Notes under the pieces: generated by a model
Databases searched by the model: none
The model's input: only the letters and a program-made list of their open reading frames with translations
Told to the model about the DNA's origin: nothing
Shown: piece by piece, positions 37,643-48,863 of the stretch
Layout: each line of letters begins with the position of its first letter
Position numbering within the stretch: the stretch's first letter is position 1
NCBI GenBank assembly: GCA_014190435.1
Contig: BJGJ01000006.1
Location: 1 to 59,317, forward strand
DNA: 59,317 nt
Origin: Methylocystaceae bacterium
GTDB taxonomy: Bacteria > Pseudomonadota > Alphaproteobacteria > Rhizobiales > Beijerinckiaceae
Reading direction: 5' to 3'
Position numbers and translations under genes: made by a program

Positions 37643-38677
37643 ATGACGACTTCTCTCCAACGGGTATTTTCTGGCGTTCAATCGACAGGCAACTTGCATT
37701 TGGGAAATTATCTCGGGGCCATTGTAAAATTTGTCGAACTACAAAAAAGTTTTGAGTGCCTATACTGCGTCGTTGACCTCCATGCCATTACTGTGCCGCA
37801 GAATCCAATTGAATTACGCAATAACACCCGTGAAATTGCCGCGGCATTTCTCGCATGCGGCATTGATCCAAAAAAAAATATTGTTTTTAATCAAAGTCAG
37901 GTTCCTGAACACGCAGAACTTGCCTGGGTATTAAATTGTGTTGCTCGCATCGGTTGGCTTAACCGGATGACACAGTTTAAAGATAAAGCCGGTAAAGATC
38001 GTGAAAACGCCTCTGTCGGCCTACTCGATTATCCTGTGTTGATGGCAGCTGATATACTCATTTATCGCGCAACTCATGTTCCAGTCGGAGATGATCAAAA
38101 ACAGCATCTCGAACTCGCTCGCGATATTGCGCAAAAATTTAATAACGACTTCTCTGAGTCAATTGCCCACAATGGATATGGCGAGGCGTTTTTCCCCTTA
38201 CCAGAACCCCTCATTTCCGGCCCAGCCACGCGTGTAATGAGCCTAAGAGATGGGACTAAAAAAATGTCAAAATCTGATATTTCAGATTACTCTCGCATTA
38301 ATCTTGCCGATGACGCCGATCAAATCGCGCAGAAAGTTCGCAAGGCCAAGACCGACCCTGAAGCGCTACCAAGCGAAGAAAAAGGTCTCGAAGGACGTCC
38401 AGAAGCTGATAATTTAGTTGGTATTTTTGCTGCACTTTCTGGCCGCGCCAAGGCAGATATCTTAAGCGAATTCGGCGGAGCTAATTTCTCTAACTTCAAA
38501 AACGCCCTAGTTGACGTGGCTGTTGCAAAACTCGCGCCCATAACTGCTCGCATGCGCGAGATAAGAGCAGATGAAACCTATGTTGACACAATCCTTCGTG
38601 ACGGATCGGAACGCGCTCGCTTCATAGCGCGTGAAAACATGAACGCAGTCAAAGATATCGTTGGTTTCTTGCGCTAA
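37643..38677 (+). CDS. trpS: Tryptophanyl-tRNA synthetase
   Basis: The 344-residue class I synthetase has the HIGH-type motif in [14 protein letters not shown] and KMSKS in [35 protein letters not shown] is the tryptophan site. Length and order fit bacterial TrpRS. Its 3' end overlaps glcF by 4 bases in convergent orientation. Confidence 0.97.
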   Translation: MTTSLQRVFSGVQSTGNLHLGNYLGAIVKFVELQKSFECLYCVVDLHAITVPQNPIELRNNTREIAAAFLACGIDPKKNIVFNQSQVPEHAELAWVLNCVARIGWLNRMTQFKDKAGKDRENASVGLLDYPVLMAADILIYRATHVPVGDDQKQHLELARDIAQKFNNDFSESIAHNGYGEAFFPLPEPLISGPATRVMSLRDGTKKMSKSDISDYSRINLADDADQIAQKVRKAKTDPEALPSEEKGLEGRPEADNLVGIFAALSGRAKADILSEFGGANFSNFKNALVDVAVAKLAPITARMREIRADETYVDTILRDGSERARFIARENMNAVKDIVGFLR

Positions 38678-39963
38678 AAACCAAGCGATTGAGGCTTTGG
38701 CCCACCAGAAGCCCAGTCTAGAAGCTCAACAAGATGCATCACTGGGACTTGTGATTGTGTAGCAATGTGCATCATGCACCCAAAATTACCAGCTGCTATT
38801 ATATGCGGATTAAGACTATTAATGTTTGCAAGCTTACGCTGAAGTAACTGTTGAGATAATTCTGGCTGCAATAAATTGTACGTTCCAGCCGAACCACAAC
38901 AAATATGTCCCTCAGGGACAGCCATCGCCTCAAAGCCTGCACGTTCGATCAAATCATAAGGCTCATGCGTTATTTTTTGCCCATGCTGCAATGAGCAAGC
39001 CGAATGATACGCAACCCGCAATTTCGGCATTTCTTGAGTGTTTTTATAGTCTAATTTATTGATGACTTCGCTAATATCGACAGCTCTTTCAGAAACCGCG
39101 GCGGCTCCTTCTCGCATTTCCGGATCTTCCCGAAAAAGAAATTTATAATCTTTAATTGTCGTCCCACATCCAGAGGCATTCACAACAATATAATCAAGGC
39201 CAGCCGTGTCGATCTCATGCTTCCACGCCTTAATATTACTTCGCGCTAGTTGGTATGATTGCTCTACTTTTCCTAAGTGATGCGCTACGGCCCCGCAGCA
39301 TCCCACTCCCTCAAGAATAATAACTTCCGCGCCAAACCGTGTAAGCAGTCTTATTGTTGCTTCATTTATTGTCGTATCAATCACTGTCTGCGCGCATCCG
39401 CTCAATAAGGCAACGCGCATACGTCGATCGCCCTGCGCTGGAATAATTTGCGGTCGATCCGCAAGGGATGGTGGCGGTAATTTTTTAGGCAACGGAGAAA
39501 GAAAGGAGCGGATATTTTTAGGTAAATAAGCTTGAAAAGGCATAATGAAATGCGCCAAACGCAAGACTGCGCGGAAAATTTTTGGGCGAGGTAAAATAAA
39601 AGCAAGTATATCTCGCTTGAATCTCTGACTTATTGAACGTGATGCTGTTTCTTCTATAAATGCACGCGCATGATCAACAAGGTGCATGTAATCAACGCTA
39701 GAGGGACAAGTCGTCATACAGGATAAACATGAGAGACATCGATCAATGTGATAGGTCGTACGCGGATCTGCTGAAACATTTTTCTCAAACATTTCTTTAA
39801 TAAGATAAATACGCCCACGCGGCGAATCGAGCTCATTAGCAGTTAATAAATACGTTGGGCAGGTTGCGAGACAAAAACCGCAATGGACACAGGTCCGCAG
39901 AATCTTTTCTGATTGCGCCATTTCAGGATCAGCCAGCGCAGTAAGTGAAAACTGAGTTTGCAT
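38674..39963 (-). CDS. glcF: Glycolate oxidase iron-sulfur subunit
   Basis: The 429-residue subunit passes electrons from GlcDE. Two 4Fe-4S motifs: Cys25, 28, 31, 35 in [12 protein letters not shown] and the second in [13 protein letters not shown] (about 77-88). Two CCG domains follow: [13 protein letters not shown] and [18 protein letters not shown]. It starts 3 bases after glcE ends. The complex oxidises glycolate to glyoxylate and gives electrons to the quinone pool. Confidence 0.96.
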   Translation of the reverse strand: MQTQFSLTALADPEMAQSEKILRTCVHCGFCLATCPTYLLTANELDSPRGRIYLIKEMFEKNVSADPRTTYHIDRCLSCLSCMTTCPSSVDYMHLVDHARAFIEETASRSISQRFKRDILAFILPRPKIFRAVLRLAHFIMPFQAYLPKNIRSFLSPLPKKLPPPSLADRPQIIPAQGDRRMRVALLSGCAQTVIDTTINEATIRLLTRFGAEVIILEGVGCCGAVAHHLGKVEQSYQLARSNIKAWKHEIDTAGLDYIVVNASGCGTTIKDYKFLFREDPEMREGAAAVSERAVDISEVINKLDYKNTQEMPKLRVAYHSACSLQHGQKITHEPYDLIERAGFEAMAVPEGHICCGSAGTYNLLQPELSQQLLQRKLANINSLNPHIIAAGNFGCMMHIATQSQVPVMHLVELLDWASGGPKPQSLGF

Positions 39964-39966
39964 GCT

Positions 39967-41175
39967 TTAAAACTCTGCTCTCAATCGACCGCGCTCTAAA
40001 ATACACGCTGGATCGAACGAAAATTTAATTCTTGACGTTAGTTGAGCCAAAACTTTTGGCTGAGGATGAAATACATCTATGCTGGCGCGCGTCTCTACAT
40101 TTGCGCGGATCAGCGTGCCATGCCCCCCCGCCTGATCGACTATGGCACGAATGATCTTAGCATAGGCATGCGGCGCGGGGGCAATCGCCAGCCAAATCAG
40201 GCCTCCAGCCCAATCATAAAAATAGCCTTGAATGGGCAGCCCTGCGCTTTGCAAAGATTCAATAACATCAATTCCATCACGCGGGGCGACAGAGAGGCGC
40301 CAAATCTGTCCATCGCAGGCTTTAATCGGCTCAATATTTTTAATTTTTTTCCAAAAAAGTTTTGACTCTTCTTCACTTAGAAGCGTTCGCTCTAAATCAT
40401 TTTCTGTAAGCTCAAGACACAAACTTTCACACCGCGAAGCAACAGAAATCTCTGGTCCCTCTAGTCTTAAGGCAGCAATATTCTGATCAAAGTCTTCCAT
40501 TTGGCCTGCTGGGATCATGCAAAGCCCAGATACTTCATGGGGTGAGGCAGTTGCCTGGCGCAATAAATTTAGGCATTCACGCTCTGTCCGCTGAAGTAAA
40601 ATAAGCGTCTTTTCTGTCTCAGCTTTTGGCATAACCTTTAAAGTAATATCCGTTAGTGCAGCTAACGTTCCATAAGAACCACAGACTAATTTTGACAGAT
40701 CAAAACCAGTAACATTTTTCACCACACGTCCACCTGACTTAATAAGCTCTCCCCTACCCGTTACGGCGCTAAAACCCAGAAGATGATCGCGCGCAGCACC
40801 AGCTTTGATCCGCCGAGGACCAGAAGCATTGATCGCCAAAGCACCCGCAATCGTTCCATTATTAGAGGGCTGGCCAAATAGGGGCGCATAATCAAGCGGC
40901 TCATACGCTAGCTGTTGATTATTCTTTGCTAGAAGCGTTTCAATTTCTGCAAGAGGAGTGGCTGCGCGAGCGGAAAGAACCAACTCTTCAGGCTCATAAA
41001 GTGTAACCCCGGTCAATGCTTTCAAAGAGAGAATTTGATCCTGCGCGACATACCGGCCAAGATTAGTTTTTGTGCCAGAGCCCTGAACGGCCAAGGGTTT
41101 ATTCATCGCCTGGGCAGAATTTATCGCCTCAACCAGATCAGCGACGTCACGAATATGAAGATAAGGAAGAGACAT
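39967..41175 (-). CDS. glcE: Glycolate oxidase FAD-binding subunit GlcE
   Basis: The 402-residue protein has the FAD-binding PCMH fold: AVQGSGTKTNLGR, ATPLAEIETLLAKNNQQLAY and GGRVVKNVTGFDLSKLVCGS. It is required with GlcD and GlcF for activity. It lies between glcD (8 bases) and glcF (3 bases), clearly one operon. Confidence 0.95.
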   Translation of the reverse strand: MSLPYLHIRDVADLVEAINSAQAMNKPLAVQGSGTKTNLGRYVAQDQILSLKALTGVTLYEPEELVLSARAATPLAEIETLLAKNNQQLAYEPLDYAPLFGQPSNNGTIAGALAINASGPRRIKAGAARDHLLGFSAVTGRGELIKSGGRVVKNVTGFDLSKLVCGSYGTLAALTDITLKVMPKAETEKTLILLQRTERECLNLLRQATASPHEVSGLCMIPAGQMEDFDQNIAALRLEGPEISVASRCESLCLELTENDLERTLLSEEESKLFWKKIKNIEPIKACDGQIWRLSVAPRDGIDVIESLQSAGLPIQGYFYDWAGGLIWLAIAPAPHAYAKIIRAIVDQAGGHGTLIRANVETRASIDVFHPQPKVLAQLTSRIKFSFDPACILERGRLRAEF

Positions 41176-41183
41176 TTCAGGAG

Positions 41184-42677
41184 CTAAAATCTGGGAAGAT
41201 GAGCAAAAGGAATTTTACCACCTTGTACGTGCATCATACCAAATTCCGCACATCGGTGCAGGGTTGGAAATACCTTACCGGGATTAAGCCTTCCCGCAGG
41301 ATCGAAGGCGCATTTCAAGCGCATTTGCGCTTCTAGATCTGCCTCCGTAAACATTTCACTCATTAAATCTCGCTTCTCAACGCCAACGCCATGTTCGCCA
41401 GTTAAAACTCCGCCAACAGAAACGCATAATCTCAAAATATCGGCGCCAAGATTTTCTGCACGCGCTACATCGCCATCTTTTGATGCATCATAAAGGATCA
41501 AGGGATGAAGATTACCGTCTCCTGCATGAAATACATTTGCAACACTTAGACCATATTGTTGAGCTAGCTCGTCCATACGCTCTAATACTTCTGGAAGACG
41601 AGCGCGAGGAATGGTCCCATCCATACATAGATAATCAGGGGCAATACAGTTAACTGCGGGGAAGGCGTTTTTACGCCCTGCCCAAAATTGCAGCCTCTCC
41701 GTTTCGCTCATGGATACTTTAGTTGTCGTAGCGCCACATTGCTGCGAAATTTGTCTAACAACATTGGCTAGATGATCAACTTCAACCTGCGCGCCATCTA
41801 GTTCAACAATAACAACTGCCTCTGCATTGAGAGGGTAACCGCAGGGCTGAAACCGTTCAACAGCCTCTACTGTTTTTTTATCCATCATCTCCATACCCGC
41901 AGGTATAATCCCATGAGCAATAACGGTACCTACAAACATTGCACCAGCTTTAACGCTATCAAACCCCAACAAAATACACCGAGCGACAGCAGCTTTTGGT
42001 AAAATCCGTACCGTGACTTCTGTGATAACGCCAAGTAATCCCTCTGAGCCAGTGATTATGCCCATTAAATCATATAGCTCACTATCAAGATGCGCGCCGC
42101 CTAACCGCAGAATTTCGCCACCAACCAACACCATCTCGAGACCCAAGATATTATTGGTTGTTAAGCCGTATTTAAGACAATGCACCCCGCCTGAGTTTTC
42201 TGCGACATTACCGCCAATCGAACAGACGATTTGAGACGAAGGATCCGGCGCGTAATAAAATCCTTGCCCCTCAACAGCCTTTGTAACGCAAAGATTTTGA
42301 ACCCCGGGCTGAACCCGCACGCAGCGGTTATCATAATCAATTTCAAGAATTCGATTAAATTTGGATAGAACAAGTAAAATACCGTCCTCTAACGGCATCG
42401 AACCGCCCGATAGAGAAGTCCCAGCACCCCGCGGCACAACCTTAACATTCATTTCAGTAGCCAGTGCCATAATCGCCTGAACCTGCGCAACTGTCTCAGG
42501 CAATACAACGACCAGTGGTAAGGCGCGATGCATCGTAAAGGCGTCGCATTCAAATGCGCGTCGTCCTGTTTCATCAATGATTAAACTGGTTGCAGGTAAA
42601 ATTTTCCTCAGCTTCTCAATGAGAAGCTCTCGCCCGGACATAATCTGCGGCTCACGCTCAGGCATGATCAAAGACAA
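41184..42677 (-). CDS. glcD: Glycolate oxidase catalytic subunit GlcD
   Basis: The 497-residue FAD enzyme has the PCMH motif VVPRGAGTSLSGGSMPLEDG, the histidine motif VFHAGDGNLHPLILYD, and GVLTGEHGVGVEKRDLMSE near the C-terminus. It is the first gene of glcDEF. Glycolate here may come from 2-phosphoglycolate or a growth substrate; no transporter or GlcC regulator is adjacent. Confidence 0.96.
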   Translation of the reverse strand: MSLIMPEREPQIMSGRELLIEKLRKILPATSLIIDETGRRAFECDAFTMHRALPLVVVLPETVAQVQAIMALATEMNVKVVPRGAGTSLSGGSMPLEDGILLVLSKFNRILEIDYDNRCVRVQPGVQNLCVTKAVEGQGFYYAPDPSSQIVCSIGGNVAENSGGVHCLKYGLTTNNILGLEMVLVGGEILRLGGAHLDSELYDLMGIITGSEGLLGVITEVTVRILPKAAVARCILLGFDSVKAGAMFVGTVIAHGIIPAGMEMMDKKTVEAVERFQPCGYPLNAEAVVIVELDGAQVEVDHLANVVRQISQQCGATTTKVSMSETERLQFWAGRKNAFPAVNCIAPDYLCMDGTIPRARLPEVLERMDELAQQYGLSVANVFHAGDGNLHPLILYDASKDGDVARAENLGADILRLCVSVGGVLTGEHGVGVEKRDLMSEMFTEADLEAQMRLKCAFDPAGRLNPGKVFPTLHRCAEFGMMHVQGGKIPFAHLPRF

Positions 42678-42854
42678 TACTATCTACCTCTCCAAGACTT
42701 CATTTAATTCTATCAAAAAAATAATGGATTGTGCTTGAGGCCTGAAAATGGGATTTAACTGCCTAAATCTTTCTTAAACCCCTAATAGACGCCCGTGCTG
42801 AAAACAAGCTTTTCTAAACCCGACGCTTTAAAGCTCGACAATTAGGAGCCTGAG

Positions 42855-43265
42855 ATGAAAACGAAATTTGAACTCTGTCTCACTGACGCCAGGCAGATCG
42901 CAGCCGCTGCTACTGAGGAAGCAATGCGCCAAGACTGGCGCGTTGTCATTGCAATTGTCGATGACGCTGGTCTATTGGTCTACTTGGAGCGCCTTGACGG
43001 CGCGCAACCCGCTTCGTCCGACATTGCTCAGCATAAAGCTAAAGCAGCAGCTCTTTTTAAGCGTCCCACAAAAGCACTAGAAGAAGTCGTCGCCAATGGT
43101 CGCATCGCATTACTCAGCCTACCGCATCTGACCCCAGTAGAAGGCGGGCTCCCCCTAATCTACAAAGGTCAAGTCGTTGGCGCGATTGGTGTTTCTGGCG
43201 TGCAATCCGTTCAGGATGGGCAAATAGCCGCCGCTGGAGCAGCTGTATTAGAAAGAATGAGCTAA
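42855..43265 (+). CDS. GlcG/HbpS family heme-binding-like protein
   Basis: The 136-residue protein is of the DUF336/HbpS family: DWRVVIAIVDDAGLLVYLER, ASSDIAQHKAKAAALFKR, PVEGGLPLIYKGQVVGAIGV. It is divergent from glcDEF, and glcG is often part of that locus. Members bind heme, or are annotated as cofactor-related; no signal peptide is visible here. AGGAG sits before the ATG. Its role in glycolate oxidation is unknown. Confidence 0.85.
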   Translation: MKTKFELCLTDARQIAAAATEEAMRQDWRVVIAIVDDAGLLVYLERLDGAQPASSDIAQHKAKAAALFKRPTKALEEVVANGRIALLSLPHLTPVEGGLPLIYKGQVVGAIGVSGVQSVQDGQIAAAGAAVLERMS

Positions 43266-43267
43266 CT

Positions 43268-43573
43268 TTAGAAGGACCTATTTTTATCTACTAGAACCCT
43301 TCGTGCGACGTTAATAGACTCTGGCGGAATATTCAGCGTCTTCGCAAAGCAAAGCAGCAAAGTTTCATCCGCAGCGAGATGATCCAGGATTGCAAGCTGG
43401 AATTCATTTTGACCCAGTAGTTGCGGGATATCAGCCGGATCTAAGCCCGTTAATGATAAAAATCCGCTAAGACGTGTGTCTTCGCTGGAAAGAAAGCCCA
43501 CCACCAAGATTACTAGTTCCTCGCAGCTCACCGATTCATCACTGGACTGATATGATCGAGACGAACGATTCAT
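43268..43573 (-). CDS. DUF3572 family protein
   Basis: The 101-residue protein, with [20 protein letters not shown] and [15 protein letters not shown], matches DUF3572, a Hyphomicrobiales-specific small protein usually divergent from divK, as here. No membrane segment or signal peptide. Function unknown. Confidence 0.85.
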   Translation of the reverse strand: MNRSSRSYQSSDESVSCEELVILVVGFLSSEDTRLSGFLSLTGLDPADIPQLLGQNEFQLAILDHLAADETLLLCFAKTLNIPPESINVARRVLVDKNRSF

Positions 43574-43690
43574 TTATGGTCCATTATAGGTTTATGTCCG
43601 ATAGAGATTCGGTGCTCTAAAGAACGATGTAGGAAACTTTCTTTTAGACTGGGTTTTATCAAAGAATACAAACCTAGAATTCAGGCGCTC

Positions 43691-44065
43691 ATGAAAAAGA
43701 CTGTTCTGATTGTAGAGGATAATGAGCTAAATATGAAGCTCTTCAACGACTTGTTGGAGGCTAATGGATACGCGACGAAGCAATCAAAAAACGGTCTTGA
43801 AGCAGTAGATCTAGCTAAGCTATATCTTCCAGATTTGATTTTGATGGATATCCAATTACCAGAACTGAGCGGTCTTGAAGCCATTTCTCTCATCAAGGCT
43901 GAACCGAGCTTAAAAGCGATCCCGATAATTGCCATAACCGCATTTGCAATGCGGGGAGATGAAGAAAAAATCCTTCTCAGCGGCTGTGAAGGCTATATTT
44001 CTAAGCCCATATCCGTCACAAATTTCCTTGAAGCTGTGAATACTTTTCTAAAACAAGATCCATAA
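43691..44065 (+). CDS. divK: DivK-like single-domain response regulator
   Basis: The 124-residue receiver domain has the acidic pair in VLIVEDNEL, phospho-acceptor Asp53 in [13 protein letters not shown], and the conserved Lys in ISKPISV. It has no output domain, as in DivK of the CtrA cell-cycle network, and it stands divergent from a DUF3572 gene as divK does in relatives. pleD and rpmG, the usual downstream genes, are missing; a tRNA gene and accessory DNA follow. Confidence 0.9.
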   Translation: MKKTVLIVEDNELNMKLFNDLLEANGYATKQSKNGLEAVDLAKLYLPDLILMDIQLPELSGLEAISLIKAEPSLKAIPIIAITAFAMRGDEEKILLSGCEGYISKPISVTNFLEAVNTFLKQDP

Positions 44066-44253
44066 TTTTGATCGCAAGGCCAACAGCAAATCCTATTTCT
44101 TCCTAAAAGCAGTCATTATAAATTATGTCGCGCCAACAAGATAATAATGTTGCCCACCAACCCGGGCGGACTTGCAGGCAATCAAAGCCTGAACTATACA
44201 GCGCGCGGTGGCTACGCCACCAGCGTCCCGCCCAAAGGACGTTGCATTTTCAG

Positions 44254-44329
<76 letters not shown>

Positions 44330-44521
44330 ATGCTCTCAATGGGTTACTGAAAATAACAGCCTCGCCCAGCTCTTCAAAATGAAATAAGTCTGCACCAAGT
44401 CTGCATAGCTATTCTTTTCGGCAAATCAATACGTTTTATTACAGCTTATTGATCGGCCTTGTTTTTTAAACCCCTATAATACACATATTAAATATGTGAA
44501 ATAACTTACAAGGCGATTGCT

Positions 44522-44827
44522 TTGACTGTTATAGGACATGCTTATTCACCAAATGAAATTGTAAAGCTGATAGCAAAACGACACTATCAGCTGGGCATCA
44601 GTAGTCGACATCTGGACCAGATCACGGGCCTTGCCGACGGCCACACATCCAAGACTGAGTGTGGCTCGAAGAAGCTGGGTGACATTTCTCTGCCTGCCCT
44701 ACTCGCAACACTTGGTCTTAAGCTTGCCGTCGTCGTCGATGACGAAATCCTCCCACTGCAGACGCAATGCGCTAGAGAGTCTTCGAAGCCGCCCAGAAGA
44801 GTCTCAGGCGCAATCAAAACGCCTTAA
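44522..44827 (+). CDS. Small HTH-like (XRE-type) protein
   Basis: The 101-residue protein reads LDQITGLADGHTSKTECGSK and LPALLATLGLKLAVVVDDE, similar to small helix-turn-helix proteins in Hyphomicrobiales with the pattern ITGLxxGYTSK and a LLxxLGLxLxVVxD end. It could be a regulator or orphan antitoxin. Preceded by AT-rich DNA just after the tRNA, on a stretch with insertion-sequence debris, so possibly acquired. Confidence 0.6.
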   Translation: MTVIGHAYSPNEIVKLIAKRHYQLGISSRHLDQITGLADGHTSKTECGSKKLGDISLPALLATLGLKLAVVVDDEILPLQTQCARESSKPPRRVSGAIKTP

Positions 44828-44839
44828 GCCTGCTGAGAT

Positions 44840-45244
44840 AATCTTATTGATTGTTGTTGTATCGAGAGCATAGACGGTATTGGCGAGATCTACGGCGAAG
44901 GAGTCCTCCGCGTAAAGATGCCGGGCTTCGCTGATAAGTGCGTTAGCAAAATCACAATATATGCACCAATCGCGCTTCTCATTAGCGTCAGCCAGATTGC
45001 TTCAAGCGACATGACCACGGATGCCTGGATGATAAAGTTTTGACTCATGCGCGCGCAGACAGACCTCAATGTCGCGTAGACTTTCACGATAAGTCAATTG
45101 TGCGAGGGCCATGCACAGATATTGATCTAAGTGTGAAAACGTCTTGGTTGGATAGCTTGATGGATAGCGTGCAACTCAGCGACGAAAGGTATGCAGCGGA
45201 AGGAAACCCATGAGTTGTGCGAGCACCAATTTGCCAACGTACAT
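44840..45244 (-). pseudogene. IS4-family transposase remnant (N-terminal third)
   Basis: On the minus strand a frame from ATG 45244 reads MYVGKLVLAQLMG, then TKTFSHLDQYLCMALAQLTY, RESLRDIEVCLRAHESKLYH, GIRGHVA, then ADANEKRDWCIYCDFANAL and DLANTVYALDTTTI. This is the N-terminal part of an IS4-family (DUF4372-type) transposase. Two in-frame TGA codons interrupt it, one in the place of a Cys and one of an Arg codon. It ends abruptly where the catalytic core should begin, so it is dead. Confidence 0.8.
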
Positions 45245-45378
45245 TTAAAGATCCAGGGGTAGAAAATCCCCAGCTTGGCAAATTAAAGCTGAAGTCGGTA
45301 ACACCCCTCAAAAGCATTATAATTTTTGTATATCAATAGATTACCGTGCTATGAAATCAAAATTGCCGGACAGCACTG

Positions 45379-45416
45379 TTTGAGGATAAATAGTTTATAT
45401 CGTAATGCATTAAGAC
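45379..45416 (+). promoter_or_regulatory. 38-base repeated element, copy 1 (upstream of TonB receptor)
   Basis: This copy lies 178 bases before the receptor ATG. It matches copy 2 at 48864-48901 in 36 of 38 bases. It contains ATAAATAGTTTAT, a near-palindrome, and the perfect palindrome TAATGCATTA. Probable operator; the regulator is unknown. Confidence 0.6.
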
Positions 45417-45594
45417 AGCCATCGTGAATACCTTTAAAAATGTCGGAAATTAATTGTTTAATTATTTTTATCAAACAATGTTGTCAAGAAGACACACCTT
45501 ATAAAAATTCAATTAGAAAAAAGATTTGACGCTTTACGACCCCCCCTAAATCTGAGTATGAAATTATCCAGATTTATTCATACCAGGGAACGCC

Positions 45595-48275
45595 ATGTCT
45601 CGCCACCTAGCAAAAAAGGTATCAATCATTACCCTGATTGCGGCGATATATGCTTGCGATGCCTTTGCGCAGCAATCTCTTCCGACGATTGATGTTGGCA
45701 GCGCACGCCGTGTAAATCCTACCAAAAGGGCCAACAATTCTGGAGCAGGTCGCGCCACAATCCCTATCCCCGCAAGATCAGGAGACGGGATCCCCGCGCT
45801 AAACATCGTTTCCTCGCTTCCCGACAGATATTCTGAACCAAAACCGGCACCATTTACAACAACACTGCCGGCAAATATCCCGGCTGTCGTCGCAACACGC
45901 TCTGCAAAACAAATTGATCAGACCGTCAACATCATGACAACGGCAGAAGCTTTTAAATATCTGCCTTCAGTTTTTATTCGAGAGCGTTTCATAGGCGATC
46001 AAAACGCATCAATTCAGTTGCGCACAACCGGATCAAATGAAACAGCCAAAACGATCGTCTACGCAGACAATATTCTTCTTTCAAATTTTCTTGGTAATGA
46101 TAATCAGTTCTCTCCAAAATGGGCATGGTTTCTCCTGAAGAGATTTCGAGAATTGATGTTGTTTATGGACCCTTCTCGGCCCTCTATCCTGGCAATTCGA
46201 TTGGCGGCGTTCTAGCAATTACAACACGAATGCCTGAAGGCCGTGAAATTCATTTCAAGGGCCTTGGCGCGGCACAGACCTACAGTCTTTATGGATACAA
46301 TGATGTCCCTCTTAGCGGGAACATAAATATCCTTGTCGGAGACAAAATAAACGATTTTCGATATTTTATTGCCTATAACCATCTGGATTCATCGACACAA
46401 CCAAATAATTTCACGAATAACTGGCTTGGCTCTACAACAGCTGCCGGACCAGTTGCATATGGCGGTTACTTCAATTTCAATCAAAATGGACTATATCGTG
46501 TTACAACTGGAGCGAATAGTATTGAACATACAGTCCAGGATCTAGGAAAGGTAAAACTATCCTATGATGTTGCACCGCAAACACGACTTATCTACCAGGC
46601 CGGATTTTGGAATAATAATTTTGATCGTTCTGTACAAAGCTTTATTTATGACAGAAATGGCGTTCCTCTTTTCAACTCCCAAAGTGGAAACTTACAGGTT
46701 TCACCGACATCAAGTTTCAATATAGCCCAGACCGGTATGAATCCCTCTAATGGCAGCTCTCAAAATCTTATGCAGGCTATACAATTAAAGAGAGACTCCG
46801 GCGAAACGTTTGATGTCGATTTCTCACTTACAAGCTATAATTACCTTCGAGAATTCAATAATACCGCAACCTCCTATGGCTTTCGTCCCAATTCTACGGC
46901 TACTTCATATAATGTGAATCCAACGGGGCAGAATGCGCGTCTTGATGGAACTTACTGGCGGACCGGAGATGTTCGATTTATCTTTCGGCCAAATATAGAT
47001 GTTCAGGGTAAGCACGAAATTTCTTTAGGTTCTCACACAGATCTATACTCTCTAAATAATACAGTAAATCAAACGGCATTTTAGCCGAGCAGCATTCCTC
47101 TAGCTGTACAAAATTACAATACAGGTAAGACTCAGACTAACGGAATTTATATCCAAGACGCGTGGAAACCTCTGACAGACTGGAAAATTATCGCTGGAGC
47201 ACGAACTGATTTTTGGTCTGCCTTTAATGGTTCAAATGCCCAGGGAGGGTTCCAACCTGGTAACCAGGCAGGTTTTCCGTTGACAACCGTAACCCCTCTT
47301 CGAGCGCAGCGTCTCACTTATCCCGAAGCATCCAAAGCTGGTTTTCAACCAAAGGGATCCATTGAATATCAAATGACGAAGGAATTTAATATGCGTGGCT
47401 CTCTAGGACGCGCTTATAGGTTCCCAACAGTTAGCGAGCTTTTTCAGTCCTTCACTGTGGCCAATGCCGTAGTTGCAGGTAATCCAGACCTGCGTCCAGA
47501 GTCCTCTACTGCATGGGATTTAACCGGCTCCTATCGTACCGTTGATCCATTTGGGGGGCTCATCGGATTAGTCAACCCAAGGGTAAGTCTCTTTCTAGAT
47601 GATCGCTGGAATACAATCGTCCGGCAGACGGTACTCAACCAGGCAGGACAGCTTGGTACGCAATGGTCAAATATCAATCGAGCTAGATACCGTGGTGTAG
47701 AAGCTGAATTGATTATGAAGGATATAGCTACCAAGGGCCTTGATTTCTCTGGTAGTGTAACGTTCACAGACTCGAGGATTGTGGATAATTTTGGCTATAT
47801 GCCGTTTCCATATCCTTTAACGGTTGCCGGTTCTGCAGTTGGTTTCCCTTTTCCGGTTTCCAACGGAGCACTCCTTGCTGGAAATCAGTATCCTAGAATA
47901 CCACGCATCCGAATTCGCTCTGTTATAAGCTATGCACCTTCTAAGGATTTTTCATTTGCATTCGGGACCCGTTATTCATCTGCAACTTTCGCTACGCTCT
48001 CGAACATTGATTTCAATCATAATACGCAAGGAGGAGTTAGTGAACAAATCCTATTCGATACGAAACTCAATTATCAATTTGAGCCGGGCTGGACCGCAAC
48101 AATAGGCATGGATAATGTTGGAAGGTTTAAGGCATATGAGGGTCCACATCCACTTCCGCAGAGGACCTATTTCCTCGGAGTAAAATATGATTTTGGCGGT
48201 CCTGAGTCGACTAATAAAAATATTGTAGAAGCTGATGGAAGAGCTTCAGAAGGCATATCAAGTTATTTTAGATAA
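45595..48275 (+). pseudogene. TonB-dependent receptor with frameshift and internal stop
   Basis: A signal peptide (MSRHLAKKVSIITLIAAIYA, cut near Ala25-Gln) is followed by a plug domain with TMTAEAFKYLPSVFIRER-like sequence and RIDVVYGPFSALYPGNSIGG, and a beta-barrel that ends YFLGVKYDF. The frame shifts at GGG 46121-46123; one added G gives SPKWGMVSPEE and restores homology. The same frame then meets TAG at 47082-47084 and continues PSSIPLAVQN, so Trp or another codon was lost. With both repaired it is about 890 residues, a complete receptor. It forms a locus with the ABC genes downstream. Substrate unknown; likely inactive unless the lesions are sequencing errors. Confidence 0.88.
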
Positions 48276-48339
48276 CTAACATACAAGGTTGTCGAGCTCC
48301 TCTCTCTTCCTAGCGACATCATCGAAGGCACAATTTATT

Positions 48340-48560
48340 TTAATGTTGAAGGGATGAGCTTCTCAAGGAAGATCTTCTATTCTTTGTAGGAGGCCAGAAT
48401 TGTAATCGAAAACTGGCGTAACGATTACATTGCGAAACGCCGCACTCGTCACTGGGCTAGCGGCCGCCAGCACCAGAAAGCTTCACTCCGCTGCGCCCGT
48501 CTGCGCTACCCCAACCAGCTCCGCCGGACGCGTGCGGCTTGGCAACCTGATGAGGCGCTG
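48340..48560 (+). pseudogene. IS3-family orfB C-terminal remnant
   Basis: In three different frames the stretch reads RDELL, then RKIFYSL-stop-EARIVIENWRNDYI, then ETPHSSLG-stop-RPPAPES. These are the last 50 or so residues of an IS3-type integrase (normally DELLNGEIFYSLREAQIVIE, NTxRPHSSLGYRPPAPE). Two frameshifts and two stop codons show it is old. It lies between the receptor and the ABC genes and may have split an operon. Confidence 0.7.
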
Positions 48561-48863
48561 CCAGTGAACAGGTCCAGAGTTAATGTTAGTTTTCTGACAT
48601 ATTTGCCTGCAAGAGAGCAAAAGAACAATCCGCAAGCTTCGAATAATAATTTAACTCTGCTTGATTTACTTCTAACCACGACGAAAAGAGAGAATGTTGG
48701 TTTTTCTGCTTGGGATTTTATCAATCACTCTATCTATTCTTCTTTGGATCCCAATTATACGATCCCGACGTGATTTACTTCGCTAATTCGATAAAAACTA
48801 ACGGACAATAATTCCCTTTTTTCATATGACTTTTTTGATAGCAAAACTTGATTTCTAATTAAA

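Noticed and set aside
44200-44225. GGTGGC/GCCACC hairpin upstream of the tRNA
   Set aside because: Short stem with no T-run and no link to a gene end.
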